The notes beneath the pieces were generated by a model. The model worked only from the letters and a program-made list of their open reading frames with translations. It did no database searches and was not told the origin of the DNA. From the NCBI GenBank assembly GCA_963823495.1, contig CAWGLV010000001.1:1488001-1552000 (forward strand): DNA of 64,000 nucleotides, written 5' to 3'. The stretch is from DATDAH01 sp963823495. GTDB lineage: Bacteria > Actinomycetota > Acidimicrobiia > Acidimicrobiales > DATDAH01. Of the stretch, positions 52,916 to 61,675 are shown piece by piece. The position numbers were made by a program, and so were the translations under genes. Position 1 is the stretch's first letter, and each line of letters opens with the position of its first letter.

Positions 52916-53620
52916 TCACTCGGCGACGGCGGTGACGCAGACCTCGTCGCCGGTCGGGCGCGACGATTCGGTGATGGGCGAGGTGTCGCCGTAGAGGGCG
53001 CCGAGCATCCCCTTGACCATGCCCCGGTCAACCGCGCAGATGACCGGGTGTTCCACCGCGGCACCCCCGAACGGGCAGTGCTCGGAGACGATGCGGAGCT
53101 CGTCGCCGTGCTTTTCGGCATGGGCGGCGAACCCGTGGGCGGTCAAGGCGTCGGCCACGGCATGGAGGGCGGTGCGGAAGGACCGGGGTGCCTCGGGACC
53201 CAGGGCGCCGGCCATGGCGCGGCCGTACTCCTCGCCGACCTCCTCGGCCAGGGTCTGGGCCTGGCCGGGGGGCAGGGCCTCGAGGGCCCGGCCCAGCAGG
53301 GTGACCAGCACGTCGTCGTGGCCCACGTTGATGTCGAGGTTCATCTCGTGCTCGGTGGGCCGGTAGCGCTTGGAGGGCCGCCCGGCGCCGCCACCGCCCG
53401 GACGTTCGACGCTCACTTCGAGGTAGCCCCCGGCGGTCAGCTTGTCGAGGTGGTGGCGGGCCACGTTGACATGGAGCTCGAAGCACTCGGCCACCTCGGA
53501 CGCGGTCACCCCGTCGGGCTGCTCGTGCACGTGGAGGAAGATGTCCCGACGGGTCGGGTCACCGAATGCCGAAGCGATGGCCGTGACGGCGGAGGCGAAC
53601 TCGGTGGGCGACAGGTCCAC
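52916..53620 (-). CDS. SufR-like winged-helix regulator with cysteines for an Fe-S cluster
   Basis: A 234-aa protein with GTG at 53620. AFGDPTRRDIFLHVHEQPDG and VTASEVAECFELHVNVARHH with LDKLTAGGYL form an ArsR/DeoR-type winged helix, then a sensor domain. The end has CPFGGAAVEHPVIC (C-x12-C) and a later EVCVTAV: the spacing found in SufR, whose three cysteines hold a cluster. It is divergent from mrp with a palindrome between and beside a cysteine desulfurase. Likely it senses Fe-S supply and controls itself and mrp; inference. Confidence 0.7.
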   Translation of the reverse strand: MDLSPTEFASAVTAIASAFGDPTRRDIFLHVHEQPDGVTASEVAECFELHVNVARHHLDKLTAGGYLEVSVERPGGGGAGRPSKRYRPTEHEMNLDINVGHDDVLVTLLGRALEALPPGQAQTLAEEVGEEYGRAMAGALGPEAPRSFRTALHAVADALTAHGFAAHAEKHGDELRIVSEHCPFGGAAVEHPVICAVDRGMVKGMLGALYGDTSPITESSRPTGDEVCVTAVAE

Positions 53621-53626
53621 CCCGGT

Positions 53627-53646
53627 ATTCTACCTACGCGCATAGG
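53627..53646. promoter_or_regulatory. SufR-like/mrp control region: TAGAAT -10 and CCTA/TAGG dyad
   Basis: On the minus strand TAGAAT (53627-53632) lies 6 nt before the GTG at 53620. Next to it CCTACGCGCATAGG (53633-53646) is a near-perfect dyad (12 of 14 positions symmetric). TTCT and AGAA flank it outside. A repressor here could control both divergent genes. Confidence 0.5.
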
Positions 53647-53711
53647 AGAAATTCCGGAGTCCACGCGCCGGAGCACGGCGCCCGAGCGTCAAAGGAGCAG
53701 ACCACCCCCCG

Positions 53712-54857
53712 ATGGCACCCACCAACGACGAGGTCCTGGAGGCGCTGCGCGCCGTCGACGAGCCCCTCCTGGCCGAGAACCTGGTCGACCTGGGCCTGGT
53801 CGAGGCCACCGAGGTGCGCCGCGGTGGCCAGGTCGTGGTCAGCATCGCCGAGCCGGTCGAGGACTACCCCCACCGTGACGAGCTGCGGCAGGCCGTCAGC
53901 GCGTCAGTCGGCGCCCTTCCTGGCGTGAAGGACGTCCAGGTCGACACCCGGGCCCTGGACGACGACGGCCAGGAGCGCCTCCGCCGACAGCTCATCGGCG
54001 ATCCCGAGGCCACCGCGGGCAGTCAGGAGAGCCACGGCCACGCCGAGGGACGGGCCATTCCCTTCACCGAGGTCGGCGCCACGACCCGCGTCCTGCTGAT
54101 CGCCTCCGGGAAGGGCGGGGTGGGCAAGTCCTCGGTCAGCGCCAACCTGGCCATCGCCCTGGCCCAGCGGGGCAAGCGGGTGGCCATCGTGGACGCGGAC
54201 GTCTGGGGTTTCTCCATACCCCGCATGCTCGGTGTCACCCGCCCGCCCGTCCTGATCGACCGCATGCTGGTGCCGCCCGAGGCCCATGGTGTGCGCTGCA
54301 TCTCGATGGGCTTCTTCGCCGAGGAGGACACACCGGTCATCTGGCGGGGCCCGATGTTGCACAAGGCCCTCGAGCAGTTCCTGACCGACGTCTACTGGGG
54401 CGAGCCCGACTTCCTCCTGGTCGACCTCCCGCCCGGCACCGGCGACATCGCCATCTCCCTCGCGGGGTTCCTGCCCCGGGCCGAGGTGTTCATCGTCACC
54501 ACGCCCCAGCCCGCAGCCCAGAAGGTGGCCCAACGGGCGGCGTTCATGGCCGAGAAGGTCCGACTCGAGGTGCGGGGCGTCATCGAGAACATGGCGTGGT
54601 TCACCGGTGACGACGGCAAGCGTTACGAGATCTTCGGCGCCGGCGGCGGCCAGGAGCTGGCCGATCGGCTCGAGGTACCCCTCGTCGGCCAGGTGCCCCT
54701 GGTGCCCGACCTCCGGGAGGGCAGCGACACCGGCCACCCCATCACCGCCGAGTCACCCGACAGCGAGGCCGCCGGGGTCTTCCAGGCGATGGCCGCCCGT
54801 ATCGACACCGAGCTCACCCCCACCAAGCGCTACCACCCGGAGCTCAAGATCACCTGA
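53712..54857 (+). CDS. apbC: Mrp/ApbC-type Fe-S carrier P-loop ATPase
   Basis: A 381-aa protein: N-terminal MIP18/DUF59 domain (residues ~1-90, NDEVLEALRAVDEPLL) and a deviant Walker A, SGKGGVGKSS, followed by VDADVWGFSIPRMLG. LLVDLPPGTGDIAIS is the Walker B/switch II. In Mrp proteins with a surface CxxC the motif follows ENM; here the site reads ENMAWFTGDDGKRYEIFG with no cysteine, as in other actinobacterial Mrp proteins. It is thought to carry or deliver Fe-S clusters. Confidence 0.9.
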   Translation: MAPTNDEVLEALRAVDEPLLAENLVDLGLVEATEVRRGGQVVVSIAEPVEDYPHRDELRQAVSASVGALPGVKDVQVDTRALDDDGQERLRRQLIGDPEATAGSQESHGHAEGRAIPFTEVGATTRVLLIASGKGGVGKSSVSANLAIALAQRGKRVAIVDADVWGFSIPRMLGVTRPPVLIDRMLVPPEAHGVRCISMGFFAEEDTPVIWRGPMLHKALEQFLTDVYWGEPDFLLVDLPPGTGDIAISLAGFLPRAEVFIVTTPQPAAQKVAQRAAFMAEKVRLEVRGVIENMAWFTGDDGKRYEIFGAGGGQELADRLEVPLVGQVPLVPDLREGSDTGHPITAESPDSEAAGVFQAMAARIDTELTPTKRYHPELKIT

Positions 54858-54984
54858 CCGGTCGAGCCCTCGCCGCCACCGAAAGCGAGTCACCCACGGG
54901 GGCGTCGGGACGGGCCGCCCGTCGTCGGGGGCAGGTAAGGGTCCTCCGCCACCCGAATCCCACTCGGTGTGACCCCTTCTCGTA

Positions 54985-55028
54985 CTGGCGCCCGATTTCG
55001 GCGCTATTGCGCCCGAATCAGGCGCCAG
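54985..55028. terminator. Long hairpin in a convergent gap
   Basis: CTGGCGCC (54985-54992) pairs with GGCGCCAG (55021-55028); inside, GATTT and GAATC (one GU) and GGCGC with GCGCC pair around a TATT loop, with two single mismatches. It lies between the stops of mrp and a convergent hydrolase, so a bidirectional terminator is likely. Confidence 0.6.
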
Positions 55029-55064
55029 AACGCCCAGCCGCGAGCCGTGTCGCCCAGATCGGTG

Positions 55065-55937
55065 TCATGTCAGGGTGGCGAGGATCTGCTCGATGTGGGT
55101 GATGGCGGCGAGGTGGCCTTCGCCGGGCCAGCCCACAAAGGCGGCCTCGGGGAGGCGCTCGGCCAGGGCCTCGCTGTGGCGGCGGGGGACCATGGTGTCG
55201 GCGTCGCCCTGGAAGATGGTCAGCGGGCCGGAGTGGTCGGGCTCGACGCCCCAGGGCCGGGCGAGCACCCGGTAGTCGTCGACCACGCCCCGGGCGCCGT
55301 TCTGGAACGCTTGGGTGAAGAGCCGCATGGTCTCGGCGGGAGTGGCGGCCTGGGCCGCGACCACCGCTCGGTCGCTCTCGCTCAGGTCCTCGATGAAGGA
55401 GTCCATCGCCGCCTTCGGGGCCCGTTTGGCGAGGAACGCGCTGCTGGCCAGCAGGAAGCGGGCCAGGCGCGGCTGGTGGACGGCCATGTCCAGAAACCGG
55501 CGGTCGGTCTTGGCGAAGTCGTCGGCCTCGGCCCACACGCCCATCTGGCCCATGCCGGCCACGACCGCGGTGGCCGTCACCCGGTCGCCCAGCGCGGCGG
55601 CGCAGGCCACGGCGAAGGGCCCGCCGCCGGAGTAGCCGAGCACGGCGAAGCGTTCGAGGCCCAGGCCGTCGGCCAGCGCGGCGATGCGGCCCGGGTAGTC
55701 GGCCACGGCGGCGAGGGTCGGACCGCCGGACCGGCCGATGCCGGGCCGGTCGGGGGCCAGGATCCGCTGGCTCCGGGCGCGGGCCGGCTCATCGGTCCAG
55801 TCGAATCCGGCCCCGCAGGACGGCACGCCGTGGAAGGCGAAGACCGGTGAACCCGACGGGTCCCCGTACTCGTAGAGCCCGACGACGGTCCCGTCGGGCA
55901 GTGCGGTGATGCGGTCCTCCGCCGGTGGTGCCGTCAC
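55065..55937 (-). CDS. Alpha/beta hydrolase
   Basis: A 290-aa alpha/beta hydrolase. FAFHGVPSCGAGFDW is the oxyanion HG site, LGYSGGGPFAVACAAAL holds the nucleophile, IFQGDADTMVPRRHSEAL the acid and GEGHLAAI the histidine. No signal peptide. It has the same elbow as the hydrolase at 13070 and similar length. ATG start at 55937. Substrate unknown. Confidence 0.85.
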   Translation of the reverse strand: MTAPPAEDRITALPDGTVVGLYEYGDPSGSPVFAFHGVPSCGAGFDWTDEPARARSQRILAPDRPGIGRSGGPTLAAVADYPGRIAALADGLGLERFAVLGYSGGGPFAVACAAALGDRVTATAVVAGMGQMGVWAEADDFAKTDRRFLDMAVHQPRLARFLLASSAFLAKRAPKAAMDSFIEDLSESDRAVVAAQAATPAETMRLFTQAFQNGARGVVDDYRVLARPWGVEPDHSGPLTIFQGDADTMVPRRHSEALAERLPEAAFVGWPGEGHLAAITHIEQILATLT

Positions 55938-56020
55938 GGGCCCATGCTTGCACGGTCGGTCGGGTGCGGATCGAGGGACCGCCCCTTCTAGCCTGACCCG
56001 GCACCCGCACAGGAGGACCC

Positions 56021-56251
56021 GTGGACGTTCGCATCGGCGTGACCTACAGCCCCAAGGAGCTCGAGCTGGAGCTCGGCGACGACGCCGACCCCGAGAAGGT
56101 CAAGGCGGAGATCGGCGCCGCCCTCGGCGGCAAGGGCCCTCTCTGGATGACCGACCGGCGTGGCCGTCAAGTGGCCGTTCCACTCGACAAGATCGCCTAT
56201 GTCGAGATCGGCAGCCCCGATGACGCCCACCGCATCGGTTTCGGGGGCTGA
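56021..56251 (+). CDS. DUF3107 family protein
   Basis: A 76-aa protein (GTG at 56021 with AGGAGG as ribosome site). MDVRIGVTYSPKELELEL, TDRRGRQVAVPLDKIAYVEIG match DUF3107, a small actinobacterial family (for example Rv3208A/TB9.4) of unknown role. Its 3' end overlaps the start of the first ArsA-like gene, which suggests joint expression. Confidence 0.85.
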   Translation: MDVRIGVTYSPKELELELGDDADPEKVKAEIGAALGGKGPLWMTDRRGRQVAVPLDKIAYVEIGSPDDAHRIGFGG

Positions 56252-57239
56252 AGGACCGCTCGGGCCGTCGCGGCCGATCGAGGTGAGCCCGGTCGCGGTC
56301 GATCTGCTCGACCGGAAGCTGGTGTTCGTCACCGGCAAGGGGGGCGTGGGCAAGTCCACCATCGCCTCGGCGCTGGCCCTCGTGGCCGCCCGCCAGGGCC
56401 GGCGCACCCTGGCCTGTGAGTTCGACGCCAAGGGCAACCTGGCCGACTTCTTCTCGGCCGCGCCCACGGGCTGGGATCCCATCGAGGTCCAGCCCGACCT
56501 GTTCGCCATGTCGATGGACACCGAGGAGTCGCTCAAGGAGTACCTGCGCCTGCAGGTGAAGATCCCGCTCGTGGCCCGCATCGGGCCGTTGGCCCGGACC
56601 CTGGACTTCGTGGCCAACGCCGCCCCGGGGGTCAAGGAGATCCTCACGGTGGGCAAGGTCGTCTGGGAGACCAAGCAGCAGCACTACGACCTGGTCGTGG
56701 TCGACGCGTCGGCCACGGGCCACGTCGTGGCTCAGCTCTCGGCCCCCCAGGCCATCGGTGAGCTGGTGAAGGTGGGGCTGGTCCGGGACCAGACCGCCTG
56801 GCTGAGCGAGATCCTCGACGACCCGGCCACCACCGGAGCGGTGATCGTGGCCGCACCCGAGGAGATGCCGGTCAGCGAGTCCCTGGAGTTGGCCGAGCGC
56901 ATCCGGACCGAGACCCGGGTCGACCTGGCGGCCACCGTGGTCAACCGGGTCCTGCCCGAACTGTTCTCCCGTGACGAGGAGGCGGTCTTCGAGGCCCTCC
57001 GTCGGCCCGAGACCGTCGCCGCCCTCGAGGCCGCCGCCGGCGGGCCGGTGGCACCCATCCTGGACGCCGCCGAGCTGGCCGTGACCCTGCGCCGGACCCG
57101 CAGCGTCCACCTCGACCGACTCCGTGAGGGGCTCCGGGGCGTGCCGATGCTCTACGCCCCCGAGTTGTTCACCCGGAGCCACGGCATCCGCGCCACCAGC
57201 CAGTTGGCCGACGCCCTCGCGGCGGAGCTGGGCCATTGA
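56220..57239 (+). CDS. ArsA/Get3-like ATPase, subunit A type
   Basis: A 339-aa deviant-Walker ATPase (ATG at 56220; a GTG at 56283 is possible). FVTGKGGVGKST is the signature P-loop. At the A-loop the sequence is CEFDAKGNLADFFSA, and the switch II reads VVVDASATGHVVAQL, close to the Get3 DTAPTGH. It resembles the Rv3679-type half of the mycobacterial Get3-like pair. Coupled by TTGA overlap to the second ATPase. Likely substrate: membrane-protein or Fe-S/anion related, unproven. Confidence 0.85.
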   Translation: MTPTASVSGAEGPLGPSRPIEVSPVAVDLLDRKLVFVTGKGGVGKSTIASALALVAARQGRRTLACEFDAKGNLADFFSAAPTGWDPIEVQPDLFAMSMDTEESLKEYLRLQVKIPLVARIGPLARTLDFVANAAPGVKEILTVGKVVWETKQQHYDLVVVDASATGHVVAQLSAPQAIGELVKVGLVRDQTAWLSEILDDPATTGAVIVAAPEEMPVSESLELAERIRTETRVDLAATVVNRVLPELFSRDEEAVFEALRRPETVAALEAAAGGPVAPILDAAELAVTLRRTRSVHLDRLREGLRGVPMLYAPELFTRSHGIRATSQLADALAAELGH

Positions 57240-58414
57240 CGGCGGCCCGTCGCCGGAGGTCCGGCGCCTCCTCGACCTCGCTCGAGCAGCTCCTGGCCGC
57301 CAACGAGGTGGTCGTGACCTGCGGCTCGGGTGGCGTGGGCAAGACGACGAGTGCGGCAGCCCTGGCCGCGATGGCCGCGGCCCACCTCGGTGGCCGGGTC
57401 CTGGTGCTGACCGTCGACCCCGCCAAGCGCCTGGCCAACGCGCTGGGCCTCGAGGCCTTCGGCAACATCGAGACCGAAGTGCCCCGCTCGGCCTTCACCG
57501 ACGCGGGCATCGAACCCCGGGGGCGCCTCTTCGCCGCCATGCTCGACACGAAGGCCAGTTGGGACGACCTGGTGGCGTTGCACGCCCCTGACGCGGCCAC
57601 CCTCGAGGCGATCCTGGCCAACCCGCTGTACCAGAACATCACGGGCAAGTTCGTGCAGAGCCACGACTACATCGCCATGGAACGGCTCTATGAGATCCAC
57701 TCCAGTGGTCGCTACGACCTGATCGTGGTGGACACGCCGCCGACCCGGAACGCCATCGACTTCCTCGAGGCTCCCGACCGCATGGCGGAGTTCTTCGGTA
57801 GCCGGCTGTTGCGGTGGTTGACCGCGCCGGCCCGTTCCCGTGTCCTCAACTACGCCTCCAAGCCGTTCTACACGATCGCCGACCGCATCCTCGGCTCGCA
57901 GTTCCTGCAGGACATCGGGGACTTCTTCCTCCTCTTCCAGACCATGTACGAAGGATTCGTCGAGCGATCAAGGGCCGTGTCCCGCCTGCTGGAGGACCAC
58001 GGCACGACCTTCGTGGTGGTCTCGACCCTCGAACCGGCTCCGGCCCAGGAGGCCGAGTTCTTCGTCGAGGCCCTCGGCGAGCGCAATCTCGCGCTCGGGG
58101 CGCTGGTGTTCAACAAGGTGCTGCCCACGGACCTGTTCTCCTCGGAGGCCGCCGAGGTGGCCGAGCTCCTGGACCGGGACGCCGCTCCCGTCGCCGCGGC
58201 GGTGGCCGACCAGGTTGCCGACACCGGGCAGGTGGCTCGGGTCCTCGACGAGGTGGCCGCCAGCTTCCTGAACTACCGGCTGGTCGCCTCCCGGGAGGCG
58301 GAGGAGGCGTCCCGCCTCGGGGCGGCGGCCGAGGTCGTGGCCACCGTTCCCTACCTGGCCGACGACGTCCACGACCTCGACGGCCTGTTCACGATGGGGC
58401 GCCACCTGTGGTGA
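57236..58414 (+). CDS. ArsA/Get3-like ATPase, subunit B type
   Basis: A 392-aa partner with P-loop TCGSGGVGKTTSAAALA, DPAKRLANALGL after beta-2, and switch II IVVDTPPTRNAIDFL, where the Get3 GH pair is replaced. It starts at a TTG (57236) that overlaps the upstream stop. The two ATPases diverge in complementary ways (A keeps TGH; B keeps the DPAKRL element), as expected for a heterodimer. It overlaps the GGT gene by 4 bp. Confidence 0.85.
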   Translation: MTAARRRRSGASSTSLEQLLAANEVVVTCGSGGVGKTTSAAALAAMAAAHLGGRVLVLTVDPAKRLANALGLEAFGNIETEVPRSAFTDAGIEPRGRLFAAMLDTKASWDDLVALHAPDAATLEAILANPLYQNITGKFVQSHDYIAMERLYEIHSSGRYDLIVVDTPPTRNAIDFLEAPDRMAEFFGSRLLRWLTAPARSRVLNYASKPFYTIADRILGSQFLQDIGDFFLLFQTMYEGFVERSRAVSRLLEDHGTTFVVVSTLEPAPAQEAEFFVEALGERNLALGALVFNKVLPTDLFSSEAAEVAELLDRDAAPVAAAVADQVADTGQVARVLDEVAASFLNYRLVASREAEEASRLGAAAEVVATVPYLADDVHDLDGLFTMGRHLW

Positions 58415-59859
58415 GCCGGGCGATCGCCGCCGGCGGACACCTCTCCACCTGTGAGGCGGCGATGCGGATCCTCGAGGCCGGGGGCAATGCCTTCGACGCC
58501 ATCGTCGCCGCGGGCTTCGCCTCGGCCACCGGTGAGCCGCTCATGACCGGCCTCGGCGGCGGCGGTTTCTGCCTCACCCGCACGGCGGCGGGGGAGTCCG
58601 CGCTCTTCGACTTCTTCGTGGACACGCCGGGCCGCGGCCTCGACCCGATGCCCGAACCGCACTTCTTCCCGATCACCGTGAGCTACCCCGGGGTCGACCA
58701 GGTGTTCAACACCGGCCTCGGCTCGGCCGCGGTTCCCGGCACCGTGGCCGGATACCTGGCCGTGCACGAACGCCTGGGTCGGCTCCCGTTGGCCGACGTG
58801 CTGCGTCCCGCCGTGGCCCTCGCCGACGACGGGGTGGTCCTCGACGACTTCCACGGCGCGGTGACCGACCTGCTCTGGCCGATCCTCCGCCTGAGCGAGG
58901 GCGGTCGGCGCCTGTTCGGCCTCGACGGCGGTCCCCAGCCGCCCGGGCACACCTTCACCAATCCCGACACCGGCCGCTTCCTGAGAGAACTGCAGGCCGA
59001 CCCCACCCACGATCTGTGGTCGGCGGGACGAGCCCAGCAGGTCGCGACCGACATGGCGGCCGGGGAAGGCCTGATCACCGCGGCGGACCTGGCCGCCTAC
59101 GCCGTCGCCGAGCGGGAGCCGTTGGCCGTGGCCTATCGGGACCGCACGGTGCTCACCAACCCGCCCCCGGCCTTCGGCGGTGAGCTGATCGGTCGGGGCC
59201 TGGACTTCCTGGCCCTCGAGATGCCGAAGCCGTCCCGCTGGGGTGAACCCGACCACCTCGTCGCCCTCGGACGGGCGCTGCAGGACCTGGAGGCCTCACG
59301 CTCGCCGAGCGGCGGTCCGCAGTTCAGCCGGGGCACCACCCACGCCAGTGTGGCCGACGCCGAGGGCAACGTGGCCTCGCTCTCGACCTCCAACGGCGAG
59401 GCGTCCGGGTACGTCGTCCCCGGCACCGGCGTGATGCTGAACAACATGCTGGGCGAGGACGACCTGCACCCCGATGGCTTCCATGCCTCGCCGCCTGGGC
59501 TCCGGGTGTCCTCGATGATGGCCCCGACGGTCGTCCTGGGCCCCGATGGGGTCGAACTGGTCCTGGGCAGCGGGGGCTCGGCCCGCATCCGGACGGCCCT
59601 GCTCCAGACGATCAGTGCCGTGGTGGACTTCGAGGTGGATCCGGCCGATGCCGTGGGCCGTCCCCGCATCCACTGGGACGGGGCCGCCTTCCAGGTCGAG
59701 CCCGGATTCCCGGCCGACGCCGTGGCGGCGCTCGCCCGGCTGGGCCCGGTCAACAGGTGGTCGGACCTCAACCTCTACTTCGGCGGCGTCCACGCCGTCT
59801 CCCCGGCCGGCCACGGCGGCGGTGACCCCCGCCGCGCCGGCGCCTGCCTGGTGGGCTGA
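58411..59859 (+). CDS. Gamma-glutamyltransferase-family Ntn hydrolase
   Basis: A 482-aa protein with the GGT pattern: GGHLSTCEAAMRILEAGGNA at the N-terminus, GLGGGGFCL, and GTTHASVADAEGN with the autocatalytic nucleophile Thr309. YVVPGTGVMLNNMLGEDD and VLGSGGSARIRTA are the C-terminal signatures. It lacks a signal peptide and is shorter than E. coli GGT (~580), so it may be cytoplasmic and act on other amides. GTG start overlaps the ArsA-like gene (GTGA). Confidence 0.85.
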   Translation: MSRAIAAGGHLSTCEAAMRILEAGGNAFDAIVAAGFASATGEPLMTGLGGGGFCLTRTAAGESALFDFFVDTPGRGLDPMPEPHFFPITVSYPGVDQVFNTGLGSAAVPGTVAGYLAVHERLGRLPLADVLRPAVALADDGVVLDDFHGAVTDLLWPILRLSEGGRRLFGLDGGPQPPGHTFTNPDTGRFLRELQADPTHDLWSAGRAQQVATDMAAGEGLITAADLAAYAVAEREPLAVAYRDRTVLTNPPPAFGGELIGRGLDFLALEMPKPSRWGEPDHLVALGRALQDLEASRSPSGGPQFSRGTTHASVADAEGNVASLSTSNGEASGYVVPGTGVMLNNMLGEDDLHPDGFHASPPGLRVSSMMAPTVVLGPDGVELVLGSGGSARIRTALLQTISAVVDFEVDPADAVGRPRIHWDGAAFQVEPGFPADAVAALARLGPVNRWSDLNLYFGGVHAVSPAGHGGGDPRRAGACLVG

Positions 59860-60001
59860 CCCGGCCTCCACGCCGGGATCCGGTCGCGGCTTCGAGTCGC
59901 CCGTGGTCGGGGGCGCGCCCGACGCACTCGGCGCCGTCTGCCGCGTGTGGCGCGGCCAACGGCGCGGAGTTCGCGCCGGACCCGGCCGCGGACGAGCGCC
60001 C

Positions 60002-60007
60002 TACCCT
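60002..60007 (+). promoter_or_regulatory. -10-like TACCCT for pdtaS
   Basis: TACCCT ends 6 nt before the ATG at 60014, with no Shine-Dalgarno sequence. Confidence 0.4.
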
Positions 60008-60013
60008 GCGGGC

Positions 60014-61516
60014 ATGGCCGGACTTCTGGAACTCGCGCGGGCCCACACGCCGCTGGGCGACGACCAGATCGATCACCTGCAGCGGCTGGCGGGTTCGTGG
60101 GGCCTGCTGGCCGACCTGTGCTTTGCCGACCTGCTGCTGTTCGCGCCGGTCGGCCCGGGGAGCGAGGACGGCTTCATCGTGCTCGGCCAGGTGCGGCCGG
60201 CCACCAGCCAGACGCTCTACCGCTCCGACCTCATGGGTCAGATGATCTCCGCGGCGGAGCGTCCGGTGGTCACCCGCTGCCTGCAGCGGGAGGAGATGAT
60301 CGAGGGGGAGATCACCAGCGCCGCGGTGCGGGAACTCGTCCGCGTCGAGTGCATCCCGGTGCGGGCCGAAGGCGAGCTGATCGCGGTGCTGACCCGTGAG
60401 TCCGCGTCGTCGGTGGGCCGACTGCCGGGCGAGTTGGAGCGGACCTATGTGACCATGTTCCACCGTTTCGCCCGGATGATCGCCGAAGGCAGCTTCCCCT
60501 TCCCGAGGGCCGACTTCGAGAGCGAGCTGGCCCCCCGGGTGGGTGACGGTGTGGTCCTGCTCGACGAGACCCGGCGCATCGCCTACCACTCGCCCAACGG
60601 TGTCTCGGCCCTCCACCGCATCGGCGTCCATTCCGCCACCGAAGGGCGGACCCTGGCCGAGGTCGGCCTCGACGACGAGATGGTCCGCGACGCGTTCGCC
60701 TTCGGAGTCCCGGTCACCCACGAGGTCGAACGCCCCTCAGGGGTGACGGTGGTGATCAGCTGCATCCCGCTCCTCGAGCGGGGGGAGGCCACCGGCGCGG
60801 TCGTCCTCATCAGGGACATCTCCGAGCTGCGCCGCCGTGATCTCCTGTTGCTCTCCAAGGACGCCACGATCCGGGAGATCCACCACCGGGTGAAGAACAA
60901 CCTGCAGACGATCTCCTCGCTGCTCCGGCTGCAGGCCCGTCGGATGGACTCGCCCGAGGCCCGCACGGCCATCGAGGAGTCCGTGGCCCGGATCTCCTCG
61001 ATCGCCCTGGTCCACGAGATCCTCAGCCGGGGCGCAGGCGAGGAGGTGCCCTTCGTCGAGGTGCTCCGGCCGCTGCTGCGCACCGTCGAGGAGGGACTGG
61101 TGCCCCGCGACTACCGGGTGAAGTTCCGCATCGAGGGCGACGCGGGGAAGCTGCCGGCGTACATCGCCACACCGCTGTCGATCGTCATCACCGAACTGGT
61201 GCAGAACATCGTCGAGCACGCCTATCCGACCGAGGAGGACGGTGGCACGCCCGAGGGCGAGGTCATCCTCGAGGTGGCCAACGACGGCCACACCCTGGTC
61301 GTGCGGGTCACCGACGACGGCGTGGGCCTGCCGCCCGGGTTCGACCTGGCCACCACCACGGGCCTGGGCCTGTCGATCGTGCAGACCCTGGTCACCACCG
61401 AGCTCCGCGGTTCGATCTCCATGCAGGCCCGGGCCGACACCGGCGATCACGCGCCCGGCGCGGTCGCCGAGATCCGCGTACCCCTCGTCGCCGACGAAGT
61501 GCGGTCCGACCTCTGA
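60014..61516 (+). CDS. pdtaS: PdtaS-type sensor histidine kinase
   Basis: A 500-aa cytoplasmic kinase. Residues ~1-150 form a GAF-like sensor domain, ~180-280 a PAS domain (GDGVVLLDETRRIAYHSPNG), then a HisKA_2 dimerisation domain with REIHHRVKNNLQTISSLLRL (phospho-acceptor at His290/291) and an HATPase domain with VITELVQNIVEHAYP, DDGVGLPPGFDL and TGLGLSIVQTLV. There is no membrane segment. Gene order beside whiB is the same as M. tuberculosis Rv3220c (pdtaS)/whiB1. The partner PdtaR is not in the window. Confidence 0.88.
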   Translation: MAGLLELARAHTPLGDDQIDHLQRLAGSWGLLADLCFADLLLFAPVGPGSEDGFIVLGQVRPATSQTLYRSDLMGQMISAAERPVVTRCLQREEMIEGEITSAAVRELVRVECIPVRAEGELIAVLTRESASSVGRLPGELERTYVTMFHRFARMIAEGSFPFPRADFESELAPRVGDGVVLLDETRRIAYHSPNGVSALHRIGVHSATEGRTLAEVGLDDEMVRDAFAFGVPVTHEVERPSGVTVVISCIPLLERGEATGAVVLIRDISELRRRDLLLLSKDATIREIHHRVKNNLQTISSLLRLQARRMDSPEARTAIEESVARISSIALVHEILSRGAGEEVPFVEVLRPLLRTVEEGLVPRDYRVKFRIEGDAGKLPAYIATPLSIVITELVQNIVEHAYPTEEDGGTPEGEVILEVANDGHTLVVRVTDDGVGLPPGFDLATTTGLGLSIVQTLVTTELRGSISMQARADTGDHAPGAVAEIRVPLVADEVRSDL

Positions 61517-61583
61517 GAACTTCGCTCGCCGGCCGGACGGGTGGATACCCGGCTCAGACCCGGCTCGGCCGCGAACCCGCGAT

Positions 61584-61613
61584 CGGTCGCTCGCTCAGCA
61601 ACTCCGGCGTCGC
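61584..61613. repeat. Left member of a dispersed 30-bp inverted-repeat pair
   Basis: The minus strand here matches 62910-62939 at 26 of 30 positions, beginning GCGACGCCGGAGTT. The two copies lie on either side of whiB and the phosphodiesterase gene, about 1.3 kb apart, in opposite orientation. Confidence 0.6.
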
Positions 61614-61675
61614 CTTCGTGGAGCGTCGCCTTTGCCGCTTTGGGGCCCGGTCCGACCACTGGCTGCGAGTCGGTC

